DNA from: Amycolatopsis tolypomycina
GTDB taxonomy: Bacteria > Actinomycetota > Actinomycetes > Mycobacteriales > Pseudonocardiaceae
DNA: 64,000 nt
Reading direction: 5' to 3'
NCBI RefSeq assembly: GCF_900105945.1
Contig: NZ_FNSO01000004.1
Location: 2,914,001-2,978,000, forward strand
Shown: positions 39,648 through 46,749 of the stretch, piece by piece
How the letters are laid out: each line of letters opens with the position of its first letter
How positions within the stretch are numbered: position 1 is the stretch's first letter
Position numbers and translations under genes: made by a program
Notes under the pieces: generated by a model
What the model saw: only the letters and a program-made list of their open reading frames with translations
The model's database searches: none
Told to the model about the DNA's origin: nothing

Positions 39648-40124
39648 GTGAGCACCTCCGCCCAGGAGCACCCCGCCGGCCCGCCGTTGACTCTCTACCT
39701 GGTCAAACGGCTCGAGCTGGTGATCAGGGCCCTGCTCGACGACGCCCTGCGGCCGCTCGGGCTCACCACGTTGCAGTACACGGCGCTGACGGTGCTCGAA
39801 GCCAGCGGCGCGCTTTCTTCGGCGCAGCTGGCGCGCCGGTCGTTCCTGCGGCCGCAGACCATGCACGAAATGGTGCTGACGCTGGAAAAGCGCGGCCTGA
39901 TCGCGCGGACGCCGAAGGCGGACAACAAGCGCGTCCTGCTGGCCGGCCTCACCGACGCCGGCCGCTCGTTGCTCGGGGAGTGCGCGCCGGCGGTCGCGGA
40001 GCTGGAGAACGCGCTCCTGGCCGACATGAGCCCGGGCCAGCGCGCGACGTTCCGCGAGGGGCTCCAGCACGGCGTCACGGCCCTCGGCACGCTCTCCGGC
40101 CACCGCCGCGCTCAGGAAGCCTGA
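39648..40124 (+). CDS. MarR-family regulator
   Basis: Encodes 158 residues from the GTG at 39648 (ATG at 39636 is also in frame). Winged helix: LGLTTLQYTALTVLEASGALSSAQLARRSFLRPQTMHEMVLTLEKRGLIARTPKADNKRVLLAGLTDAGR. The start is only 40 bases from that of the divergent adenylate-forming enzyme, so it likely controls that gene and itself. Confidence 0.88.
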   Translation: MSTSAQEHPAGPPLTLYLVKRLELVIRALLDDALRPLGLTTLQYTALTVLEASGALSSAQLARRSFLRPQTMHEMVLTLEKRGLIARTPKADNKRVLLAGLTDAGRSLLGECAPAVAELENALLADMSPGQRATFREGLQHGVTALGTLSGHRRAQEA

Positions 40125-40315
40125 TTTCGCCGGAGGTATCCCGAGCCGGACACCCGGTCCAACGATCTCACCCGACTGGAGTCTTCAGTCAGGCATGCTG
40201 ATACGGAAACACTAGGCCGGACGGGTGGAAGCGGCGGACGGCCCGTTGCGGGGGTGTGACCTGCGGCGTTGAAGGGTACGTCCCAGGCCTGCTCTGACTG
40301 TGGAGGTTCGCCGAC

Positions 40316-41764
40316 GTGATCCGGGCTCGCGAGTCTGTCGCCGCCCACCGGCTGCCGGCCACCCGCCGGCTGCTGGTACTGGCGGGGGCGGTGGCGGGCC
40401 TCTGGCTGGTGTCATGGCTGACGTCCGGCAGCGCGGAAGCGGCGACGGGGCCGGAGCGCGGCCTGCCGGACGCGATCGGCGTGGTGGTGGGGGCGGTGAC
40501 GCCGGCCGAGCCGCACGGGGCGGGCGGGGGTGCGGAGGTGGTCCCGGCGCCGAAGAAGGCGGCGCGGGCCGAGGCGGGTGCCGGGGTGGCTCGTCGTGGG
40601 GTGCCGGTGACCGAGGCGGGTGCCGGGGTGGCCCGTCGCACGGTGCCGATCACCGAGGCGGGTGCCGGGGTGGCCCGTCGCACGGTGCCGATCACCGAGG
40701 TGGCGGCGAGCGCGGCTGAGCCAACTTCGAAGGTGGCCCGCGCGGCTGAGCCGGGTTCGAAGGTGGCCCGCGCGGCTTCGCCAGTCTCGCACCTTGCTCA
40801 GACCGAGCCGCAGACCCAAGCCACCCACCCCACCGCACCGCCCACCACGCCCGCGGCGAAGCCGGCCGCTGCCGTGGTCGTCCCGCTCGCCCGGCTGATC
40901 GGTGCTACCGAGCCCGTGACCCGCGCCGCCGGGGCCGTCGCCGGACCGGCAAGCGCGGCTGCTGCCGCCGCCGTCGAGCCGGTCGCCCACACCGTCGGGT
41001 CAGCCCTTTCACCGGCTGCCGCGGTCGTCGGGCCGGTGGTCGGCTCCGTGCGGCCCGTCACGCACGCCGTCGGGACCGCCCTCTCGCCCCTGACCGCGAT
41101 CACCGCGCCCGTCTCGCACCTCGTCGTCCCCGTGGTCCGGCCGATCACCACCGCCGTGCAGGTCGTGCTCGGCCCCCTGGCCACCGTCGTCAAGCCCGTC
41201 ACCGAGGCCGTCGCGCGGCCAGTGGCCGGGCTGCTCGGTCCGGTGGTCCGCCTCGTCGACCCGGTGGCCTCGGAGCTCCTGCGTCCCGCCGCCCCGGTCG
41301 TGGGCGATCTCCTCACCCCGGTCGACGACACCGCCGGACCGCCCATCGTCGCGCCCGTCACCGACGACCTCCGGCCACCCCCGGCCCGCCCCGTGATCTC
41401 GCCCGAGCCCGCCCCCAGGGCGACGGGCGCGCTACGACCCGTCCCGACCCAAACGGAGACCGGCAGCGCCACCACCGCCACCTCCGGCACCATCGCGGCC
41501 GGGCCGCACCGCAGCGCTGCTCACCGCCCCGCCTCGCAAGGCCACCGCACCGCCGCGCAGGCCCGCGGCCACCGACCCGGCCCGATCCCGGCCCACCCCG
41601 GCACCCCCGTGTCGCCCGATGTCGCGGCCGGTACCGGCTCCACGATCCCGGCCGCCTTCCTCGCCGCCGGGTACGCGCCCCACGGCTTCCGCGCGTCCCC
41701 CCGGACGCACGGGGTCTTCGTGCCGCTGTGGCGGCCCTGCGAACCGGGCACCGGTCCCGGCTAG
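40316..41764 (+). CDS. Secreted or membrane-anchored Ala/Pro/Val-rich repeat protein
   Basis: Encodes 482 residues from a GTG with GGAGG seven bases upstream. One membrane or signal segment lies at about 18-42 (LLVLAGAVAGLWLVSWLTSGSAEA). Then come three 14-residue tandem repeats of the type EAGAGVARRTVPIT, KVARAAEP repeats, and a long Val/Pro-rich stretch with recurring PVTxAVGxALSPL and VVRPITTAV motifs. Low complexity, probably extended or wall-associated. The C terminus has FRASPRTHGVFVPLWRPCEPG. No enzyme motif. Similar proteins of unknown role occur in Pseudonocardiaceae; I make no functional claim. Confidence 0.65.
   Translation: MIRARESVAAHRLPATRRLLVLAGAVAGLWLVSWLTSGSAEAATGPERGLPDAIGVVVGAVTPAEPHGAGGGAEVVPAPKKAARAEAGAGVARRGVPVTEAGAGVARRTVPITEAGAGVARRTVPITEVAASAAEPTSKVARAAEPGSKVARAASPVSHLAQTEPQTQATHPTAPPTTPAAKPAAAVVVPLARLIGATEPVTRAAGAVAGPASAAAAAAVEPVAHTVGSALSPAAAVVGPVVGSVRPVTHAVGTALSPLTAITAPVSHLVVPVVRPITTAVQVVLGPLATVVKPVTEAVARPVAGLLGPVVRLVDPVASELLRPAAPVVGDLLTPVDDTAGPPIVAPVTDDLRPPPARPVISPEPAPRATGALRPVPTQTETGSATTATSGTIAAGPHRSAAHRPASQGHRTAAQARGHRPGPIPAHPGTPVSPDVAAGTGSTIPAAFLAAGYAPHGFRASPRTHGVFVPLWRPCEPGTGPG
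40571..40696 (+). repeat. Three 42-bp tandem repeats within the Ala/Pro-rich gene
   Basis: Units start at 40571, 40613 and 40655 (GAGGCGGGTGCCGGGGTGGC), each encoding EAGAGVARR(T/G)VP(I/V)T. Units 2 and 3 are identical, so copy number may vary between strains. Confidence 0.9.
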
Positions 41765-41865
41765 CCCGTCCCGATCTTCCGCCCGTCGTGTGCTCCGCGG
41801 CGCGTTCCGCGCTGCCCGCGACCTGCAGGACCCGAACCGAAACCATGCGTGGAAGAGGGATTGAG

Positions 41866-42171
41866 ATGGAAGCGAGCGTGTTCGACCTCGGGAAGGTGCG
41901 AAGAGACGCGGTGGTCACCGTCCGCCTGGACGCGATGGCCAACGTCAGGCTGCTGACGGCGGTCAACTTCCAGGCCTACCGGCGCCGGCAGTACTACCGG
42001 ATGCACGGCGGGGTGGCCACCGCACCGATGTTCAAGATCCACATCCCGGCGAACGCCCACTGGTTCCTGGTGATCGACGTCGAGGGCCTCGAAGCCCGGC
42101 CCCTGCGCCCCCGGGTGAGCGTCGAACCGGAAGCGGCCGTCGCCGCTCGCGGGCGCGGCGAACCGCGGTGA
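41866..42171 (+). CDS. DUF1883-family protein
   Basis: Encodes 101 residues from the ATG at 41866 (AGAGGGATTGAG ahead). DAVVTVRLDAMANVRLLTAVNFQAYRRRQYYRMHGGVATAPMFKIHIPANAHWFLVIDVEGLE fits DUF1883, a small beta-rich domain found alone or fused to signalling domains in bacteria. Role unknown. Confidence 0.78.
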   Translation: MEASVFDLGKVRRDAVVTVRLDAMANVRLLTAVNFQAYRRRQYYRMHGGVATAPMFKIHIPANAHWFLVIDVEGLEARPLRPRVSVEPEAAVAARGRGEPR

Positions 42172-42246
42172 GACCTCCCTTCGACGGCCCCGGAGCGCCG
42201 GGGCCGTCGAAGGGGTGAGGAGACCGCCGCCGGGTACCCGCGGCGC

Positions 42247-42723
42247 ATGCAGACGTTCCTGCCGTGTGCCGACTTCGCCGCCAGCGCCCGTGCGCTCGAC
42301 CGCCGCCGCCTGGGCAAACAGCGGGTCGAGGCACTGCAGGTGCTGCGCGCGCTCGTCGTCCCCGGCTACGGCTGGCGCCACCACCCGGCGGCGAAGATGT
42401 GGACGGGGTACGAGGAGGCGTTGACGCGCTACGGCCTCGAGGTCTGCGCCGTGTGGTGTGAGCTGGGCGCGGCCGACACGTGCGCGGTGAAGCTGGCCGA
42501 CGAGTTCACCCGGTCGGTCGGCACGGCCGAGGTCCGGACGCAGGCGGAGCTCACCGCCGCCGGGGACGTGCCGCCGTGGCTGGGCGACGACGCGGTGCAC
42601 CGCAGCCACCGGTCGGCGCTGGTGCGCAAGGACCCGGACCACTACGGGACGCGGTTCCCGGACGTGCCCCCGGACCTGCCGTACGTGTGGCCGCCGTCGG
42701 ACCGCCCGCCCCGGACCGCCTGA
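42247..42723 (+). CDS. MSMEG_6728-type/pyrimidine-dimer glycosylase-like protein
   Basis: Encodes 158 residues. MQTFLPCADFAASARALDRRRLGKQRVEALQVLRAL, WRHHPAAKMWTGYEEALTRYG and VHRSHRSALVRKDPDHYG are the conserved blocks of the MSMEG_6728 family, related to phage T4 endonuclease V-like Pyr_excise proteins. The invariant N-terminal Thr nucleophile of endonuclease V corresponds to position 3 here only if processed, so glycosylase activity is uncertain. Confidence 0.78.
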   Translation: MQTFLPCADFAASARALDRRRLGKQRVEALQVLRALVVPGYGWRHHPAAKMWTGYEEALTRYGLEVCAVWCELGAADTCAVKLADEFTRSVGTAEVRTQAELTAAGDVPPWLGDDAVHRSHRSALVRKDPDHYGTRFPDVPPDLPYVWPPSDRPPRTA

Positions 42724-42774
42724 CCCGGCCACCGGTGGCGGTTCGCCCGGCCGCCGTTTGCGACACTGGCGCCC

Positions 42775-43923
42775 GTGTGCGCCGACTTCACCCGGATCCG
42801 CCGCTTCCTCGACGAGCGCGACCCGCCGACGCCGTGCCTGGTCGTCGACACCGACGTCGTGGCGGCGCGGGCGCGGGAGTTCGGCGCGGCGTTCCCCGGC
42901 GCGCTGATCCGGTACGCGGTCAAGGCCAACCCGGCGCCGCCGGTGCTCGACGCGCTGGTGGCGGCCGGGATCGGCTTCGACGTCGCCGGGCCTGCCGAGC
43001 TGCGGCTGTGCCTCGAGCGCGGCGCCGGCCCGGCGGACATCGCCTACGGCAACCCGATCAAGAAACCACGGGACGTCGCCTTCGCGTTCGAGCACGGCGT
43101 CCGGGAGTTCACTTCGGACTCCCCGGCCGACGTCGACCACCTGGGCCGGCACGCGCCGGGCTCGGCCGTCTCGATCCGCGTCGTGCTCGACGCGCCGGAC
43201 TCGGCGACGCCGTTCGGCCGCAAGTTCGGCTGCGCCCCGGCCGAAGCGCTCGACCTGGTGCTGCGCGCGGCCGAGCGGGGACTGCGGCCGGGCATCGCCT
43301 TCCACGTCGGCTCGCAGCAGCCGGCCGTCGCGGCCTGGGAGATCGGCATCGCCACGGCGGCGAAGCTGTTCGACGAGGCCGCGGCGCAGGGCGTCGCGAT
43401 GACGCGGCTCAACCTCGGCGGCGGCTTCGCGACCGCCCACCGCACCCCGGTCCCGCCCTTGAGCGCGTACGCGGCGAGGATCGCCTCGGCGCTGGCGGAA
43501 AACTTCCCGGCCGGCCGGCCGGAGCTGCTGCTCGAGCCCGGCCGGGTGCTCGTCGCGGACGCCGGCCTGCTGCGCACCGAGGTCGTGCTGGTCGCGCAGC
43601 GGGACGAGCGGCGCTGGGTGTACCTCGACATCGGCCGCTACAACGGGCTCGCCGAGGCCGAGAACGAAGCCATCGCCTACCGGTTCGAACCGGTGGGCAC
43701 CCCCGACGGCCCGGACGGCCCGGTCGTGCTCGCCGGGCCCACCTGCGACGGCGACGACGTGCTCTACCAGCGCACGCCGTACGCGCTGCCGCTGGCGCTG
43801 CGGACCGGCGACCGGCTCGACCTGCCGGGCACCGGGGCCTACACGGCGAGCTACGCGTCGGTGGGGTTCAACGGGATCGAGCCGCTGCGCACGTACTGCC
43901 TCGGGCGGTGGGGCGATGCCTGA
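42775..43923 (+). CDS. PLP-dependent ornithine/lysine decarboxylase-type enzyme
   Basis: Encodes 382 residues from a GTG. Fold type III: PLP lysine K50 in YAVKANP, FDVAGPAELRLCLERG, FHVGSQQ, LNLGGGFAT and LEPGRVLVADAG for phosphate binding, and GPTCDGDDVLY with the catalytic Cys-Asp of the partner subunit, as in ornithine decarboxylase. It should make putrescine or cadaverine. The next gene, AdoMet decarboxylase, overlaps its 3' end by eight bases, and spermidine synthase follows, so the three form a compact polyamine operon. Confidence 0.9.
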   Translation: MCADFTRIRRFLDERDPPTPCLVVDTDVVAARAREFGAAFPGALIRYAVKANPAPPVLDALVAAGIGFDVAGPAELRLCLERGAGPADIAYGNPIKKPRDVAFAFEHGVREFTSDSPADVDHLGRHAPGSAVSIRVVLDAPDSATPFGRKFGCAPAEALDLVLRAAERGLRPGIAFHVGSQQPAVAAWEIGIATAAKLFDEAAAQGVAMTRLNLGGGFATAHRTPVPPLSAYAARIASALAENFPAGRPELLLEPGRVLVADAGLLRTEVVLVAQRDERRWVYLDIGRYNGLAEAENEAIAYRFEPVGTPDGPDGPVVLAGPTCDGDDVLYQRTPYALPLALRTGDRLDLPGTGAYTASYASVGFNGIEPLRTYCLGRWGDA

Positions 43924-44275
43924 CGTCGGCCGGTTCACCGGGCGGCACGTGCTCGCCGAGCTGCACGGCGTCGACCCGGGCCTGCTCGACGACCCGGTGC
44001 GCCTCGGCGAGCTGCTGCGGGCCGCGGTGACGGAGGCGGGCGCGACGGTCCTCGACGTCGTGGCGCAGCGGTTCGCGCCGCAGGGTGCCACGGTGATCGC
44101 GCTGCTGGCCGAGTCGCACGCGTCCGTCCACACCTACCCGGAGCACGGGTCCCTCTTCGCCGACGTGTTCACCTGCGGGGAACGCGCCGATCCCGAACAC
44201 GCGCTGCGGTTGCTGGCGACGTCGCTGCACGCCGCTTCGGTCCACCTGTCGGTCCTGCACCGGGGAGAACGCTGA
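43916..44275 (+). CDS. speD: S-adenosylmethionine decarboxylase proenzyme (small bacterial type)
   Basis: Encodes 119 residues, the size of class 1b bacterial enzymes. The self-cleavage site is E66-S67 in AESHASVHTYPE, creating a pyruvoyl group from S67; H72 and C87 (VFTCGE) are the processing and proton-donor residues by alignment with the Thermotoga enzyme. It supplies decarboxylated AdoMet for spermidine synthesis. Start overlaps the decarboxylase gene and its stop overlaps the start of the synthase gene. Confidence 0.93.
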   Translation: MPDVGRFTGRHVLAELHGVDPGLLDDPVRLGELLRAAVTEAGATVLDVVAQRFAPQGATVIALLAESHASVHTYPEHGSLFADVFTCGERADPEHALRLLATSLHAASVHLSVLHRGER

Positions 44276-45141
44276 TGCCCCTGATCCACGAGCCGGTCGG
44301 CGACGGCCTCACCCGCGTCTGGGAGGTCGGCGACGTGCTCTTCCACGAGCGAACGCCGTACCAGGAGGTGCTGATCGGCACGACCGCGCAGGGGGTTTCG
44401 CTGTTCTGCGACGGCGAGCGCCAGAGCACCGAAGCCAGCCAGCTCGTGTACCACGAAGCGCTGATGGTGCCCGCGCTCCTGCTGGCCGAGCGGGTGCGGC
44501 GGGTGCTCGTCATCGGGTCGAGCGAAGGGGTCGCGAGCGAGCTGGCGGTCGCGGCGGGTGCGTCGCTGGTCGACCACGTGGACATCGACGCCCAGGCCGT
44601 CCGCGCCTGCGCCGAGCACCTGCCCTACGGCTACACCCCGGCGGACCTGGCGCGGGCCGAGCGGGGCGAAGGGCCGGTCCGGGTGTCCTATGCGGACGGC
44701 TGGGCCTTCCTCGCCGAAGCCGAGCGCCGGGGCGAGACCTACGACGTGGTCGTGATCGACCTCCCGGACGAGAACACCGAAGCGGACGCCCAGCACAACC
44801 GCTTGTACGGCACGGATTTCCTCGCCCGCTGCGCGCGGGTGCTGGCGCCCGGCGGGGTGGTGACGTGCCAGGCGGGCTGCCCGACGCTGTGGCGCAACGA
44901 GACGCTGCGCGCGGCGTGGCGGCGCTTCGGCGAGGTGTTCGCGTCGGTGCTGTACTTCGGCTCCGACGAGCACGAGTGGGCCTTCCTGTCCGGCCGCGCG
45001 GACCCGGTCGAGGACCCGGGCGCGCTGGTGGCCCGGCGGTTCGCGGAGCGGGGGAGCACGGCGGCGACGCTGGACGCCGAAGCGCTCCTCGGCGGCCGCA
45101 CCCCGCCCCATTCCCTCCGCCGGGCGGACCCGCGGTCTTGA
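44275..45141 (+). CDS. speE: Spermidine synthase
   Basis: Encodes 288 residues. The aminopropyltransferase landmarks are FHERTPYQEVLIG, LFCDGERQSTEASQLVYHEALMVPALL, VLVIGSSEGVASELAV (normally GGGDG, here altered), VDHVDIDAQAV and VVVIDLPDENTEADAQHNRLYGTDFLARCARVLAPGG. The G-G-G-D-G to G-S-S-E-G change and DLPDE instead of DxxDP could mean a different amine acceptor. The start ATG overlaps the preceding stop (TGATG). Cytosolic. Confidence 0.88.
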   Translation: MPLIHEPVGDGLTRVWEVGDVLFHERTPYQEVLIGTTAQGVSLFCDGERQSTEASQLVYHEALMVPALLLAERVRRVLVIGSSEGVASELAVAAGASLVDHVDIDAQAVRACAEHLPYGYTPADLARAERGEGPVRVSYADGWAFLAEAERRGETYDVVVIDLPDENTEADAQHNRLYGTDFLARCARVLAPGGVVTCQAGCPTLWRNETLRAAWRRFGEVFASVLYFGSDEHEWAFLSGRADPVEDPGALVARRFAERGSTAATLDAEALLGGRTPPHSLRRADPRS

Positions 45142-45326
45142 CCTTCGATTCCTCGAATATTCAGCCCCGGCAAAGGTGAATTGGCGGGAAATGGATTTCC
45201 CGCGTGACTGCACGGTGCGTGTTACTCCGTTCAGTGGCCGTCGAAAAGGTTGCGATCGCGCTACGATCCTCTCCGCGCGCGATCATCATCACCACCTAGG
45301 CACCGTGGCCCATTTGGAGGAGCGTC

Positions 45327-45953
45327 ATGCTCGGTATGTCGGTCGTAGCCGCAATGATTCTGTCCGCTCTCGCCGCTCCCGTCGATTCTCCGGCGACGTC
45401 GGTTCCGGCCGAAAAGATCACGCTCGACATCAAGACGATCAACGGCTCGGGCTGCCCGGCCGGCACCGCGGCCGCCTCGGCCGACGTCGCGTCCGACAAC
45501 ACCTCGTTCACGGTGCACTACACGAACTTCACCGCGAAGGCCGGCGGTGGCGCGTCCGCGCTCGAAGGCCGGAAGAACTGCCAGATCAACGTGCTCGTCC
45601 ACGTGCCGCAAGGGTTCACGTACGCGATCGCCCAGGTGCACTACCGCGGCTTCGCGCACATCGAGAGCGGGGCGAGCGCGATCGAGCAGGCCAACTACTA
45701 CTTCACCGGGACGGCCCCGACCGCCCGGGTGCGGCACACCTTCACCGGCCCGTTCCACGGCGTGTGGCGGGCCACCGACACCACCGAGGTGGCCGAGCTG
45801 GTGTTCGCCCCGTGCGGGGAGAACCGCAACCTGAACATCAATGCGGAACTGCGCGCGGACGCGGGTTCCTCGTCCGGTGCCAGTTACATCGAAATGGATT
45901 CCGAACACGCGAGCGTGGACACGATTTACCAGTTCGCGTGGAAGACCTGCTGA
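45327..45953 (+). CDS. Secreted DUF4360 protein
   Basis: Encodes 208 residues with a GGAGGAG ribosome site. Signal peptide about 1-17 or slightly longer; then KITLDIKTINGSGCPAGTAAASADVASDNTSFTVHYTNFTAKAG, KNCQINVLVHVPQGFTYAIAQVHYRGFAHIESGASA and the final IYQFAWKTC, the pattern of DUF4360, a secreted family with four conserved cysteines common in actinomycetes and fungi. Function unknown. A strong terminator follows. Confidence 0.85.
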   Translation: MLGMSVVAAMILSALAAPVDSPATSVPAEKITLDIKTINGSGCPAGTAAASADVASDNTSFTVHYTNFTAKAGGGASALEGRKNCQINVLVHVPQGFTYAIAQVHYRGFAHIESGASAIEQANYYFTGTAPTARVRHTFTGPFHGVWRATDTTEVAELVFAPCGENRNLNINAELRADAGSSSGASYIEMDSEHASVDTIYQFAWKTC

Positions 45954-45970
45954 ATTCCGGCGGTCATTGT

Positions 45971-46020
45971 CACGGCAAACCCGCGCACCGGCACCCCGTC
46001 CGGTGAGCGGGTTTGCCGTG
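45971..46020. terminator. Strong bipartite hairpin terminator
   Basis: CACGGCAAACCCGC (45971-45984) pairs perfectly with GCGGGTTTGCCGTG (46007-46020), and an inner CACCGG/CCGGTG stem extends it. It lies 17 bases after the DUF4360 stop in a convergent gap. Confidence 0.85.
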
Positions 46021-46068
46021 TGGCGGAAATCGGCGCAAATCCGTTGAACGCCGATCAGGCGGGCGGAG

Positions 46069-46185
46069 TCAGCTCCGGACCGGCGGGCGTTCGGCTTCGG
46101 GCACCAGGCGGCATCGTCGCTCGAACCGCTCCATCAGGACGGTAGCGATCAGGACGGCCACTGGGGTGCTCACCGCGATCCACAT
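46069..46185 (-). CDS. Possible 38-residue small membrane protein
   Basis: An ATG at 46185 opens a 38-residue frame: MWIAVSTPVAVLIATVLMERFERRC followed by a charged tail. One hydrophobic segment (2-18) and a basic/acidic tail, with high-GC third positions, look like a small single-pass membrane protein. There is no clear ribosome site. It lies 29 bases downstream of the MarR gene on the same strand and could be co-transcribed with it. Confidence 0.4.
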   Translation of the reverse strand: MWIAVSTPVAVLIATVLMERFERRCRLVPEAERPPVRS

Positions 46186-46214
46186 GGAGGAGAGCTACCC
46201 AGCGCCGCGCGAGC

Positions 46215-46664
46215 TCAATCGCCCGCGGACAGCCGGGTGATCAGGTCCAGCAGGCCGGCGCGGAAGGCGGCGTCGTCGCCGAGCCCGCCGAGCAGGGCGG
46301 GCTCGGCGCGCACGGCCTGCTCGTGCACGGCCCGCCCGCGCTCGGTCAGCCGGGTCAGCTGCCGCCGTCCGTCGGCCGGGTCCGCGGCCCGGCTGACGAA
46401 CCCGGCCCTGGCCAGGCGGTCGAGCGTGCGGCTCATCGTCTGGTCGGTCACCTGGCAGCGCTGGGCCAGCGCCCGCTGGGGGAGCGGCCCCTCGCGCAGG
46501 GTGTGCAGCGCGATGAGACCCGCGTGGGTGAGTCCCATGCCGTCCAGGGTGGCCACCCAGCGCTGCTCCAGCAGCCGCGCGGCCACGGCCAGCAACCGGC
46601 CGGTGGGCCACGTGCTCAGGCCGGGTTCGGGGGTCGGGCTCACCGTCACTGTGCTCGCTATCAC
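46215..46664 (-). CDS. MarR-family regulator of the adjacent MMPL pump
   Basis: Encodes 149 residues from a GTG (a GTG at 46649 is an alternative). Winged helix: LTHAGLIALHTLREGPLPQRALAQRCQVTDQTMSRTLDRLARAGFVSRAADPADGRRQLTRLTERGRAV. It is divergent from an MMPL transporter gene 85 bases away, with an 18-base inverted repeat between them, the usual layout of a drug-responsive repressor and its pump. Confidence 0.9.
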   Translation of the reverse strand: MIASTVTVSPTPEPGLSTWPTGRLLAVAARLLEQRWVATLDGMGLTHAGLIALHTLREGPLPQRALAQRCQVTDQTMSRTLDRLARAGFVSRAADPADGRRQLTRLTERGRAVHEQAVRAEPALLGGLGDDAAFRAGLLDLITRLSAGD

Positions 46665-46694
46665 TCGAGGGTTCGTCGGGCTCGTCGTGCAGAA

Positions 46695-46712
46695 TGTTCA
46701 GCTTGCTGAACA
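46695..46712. promoter_or_regulatory. Probable MarR operator
   Basis: TGTTCAGCTTGCTGAACA has two perfect 8-base arms around TT. It lies 30 bases upstream of the MarR start and 37 upstream of the MMPL start. Confidence 0.8.
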
Positions 46713-46749
46713 ATTGGGCGGGTTCGCCCTCGAAAGGACTCTAGCGACC

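Noticed and set aside
35133..40103. A 1656-residue open frame on the minus strand
   Set aside because: It lies antisense to the TPR membrane protein and in the wrong frame of the PaaK-like gene; composition is that of a GC-rich shadow frame.
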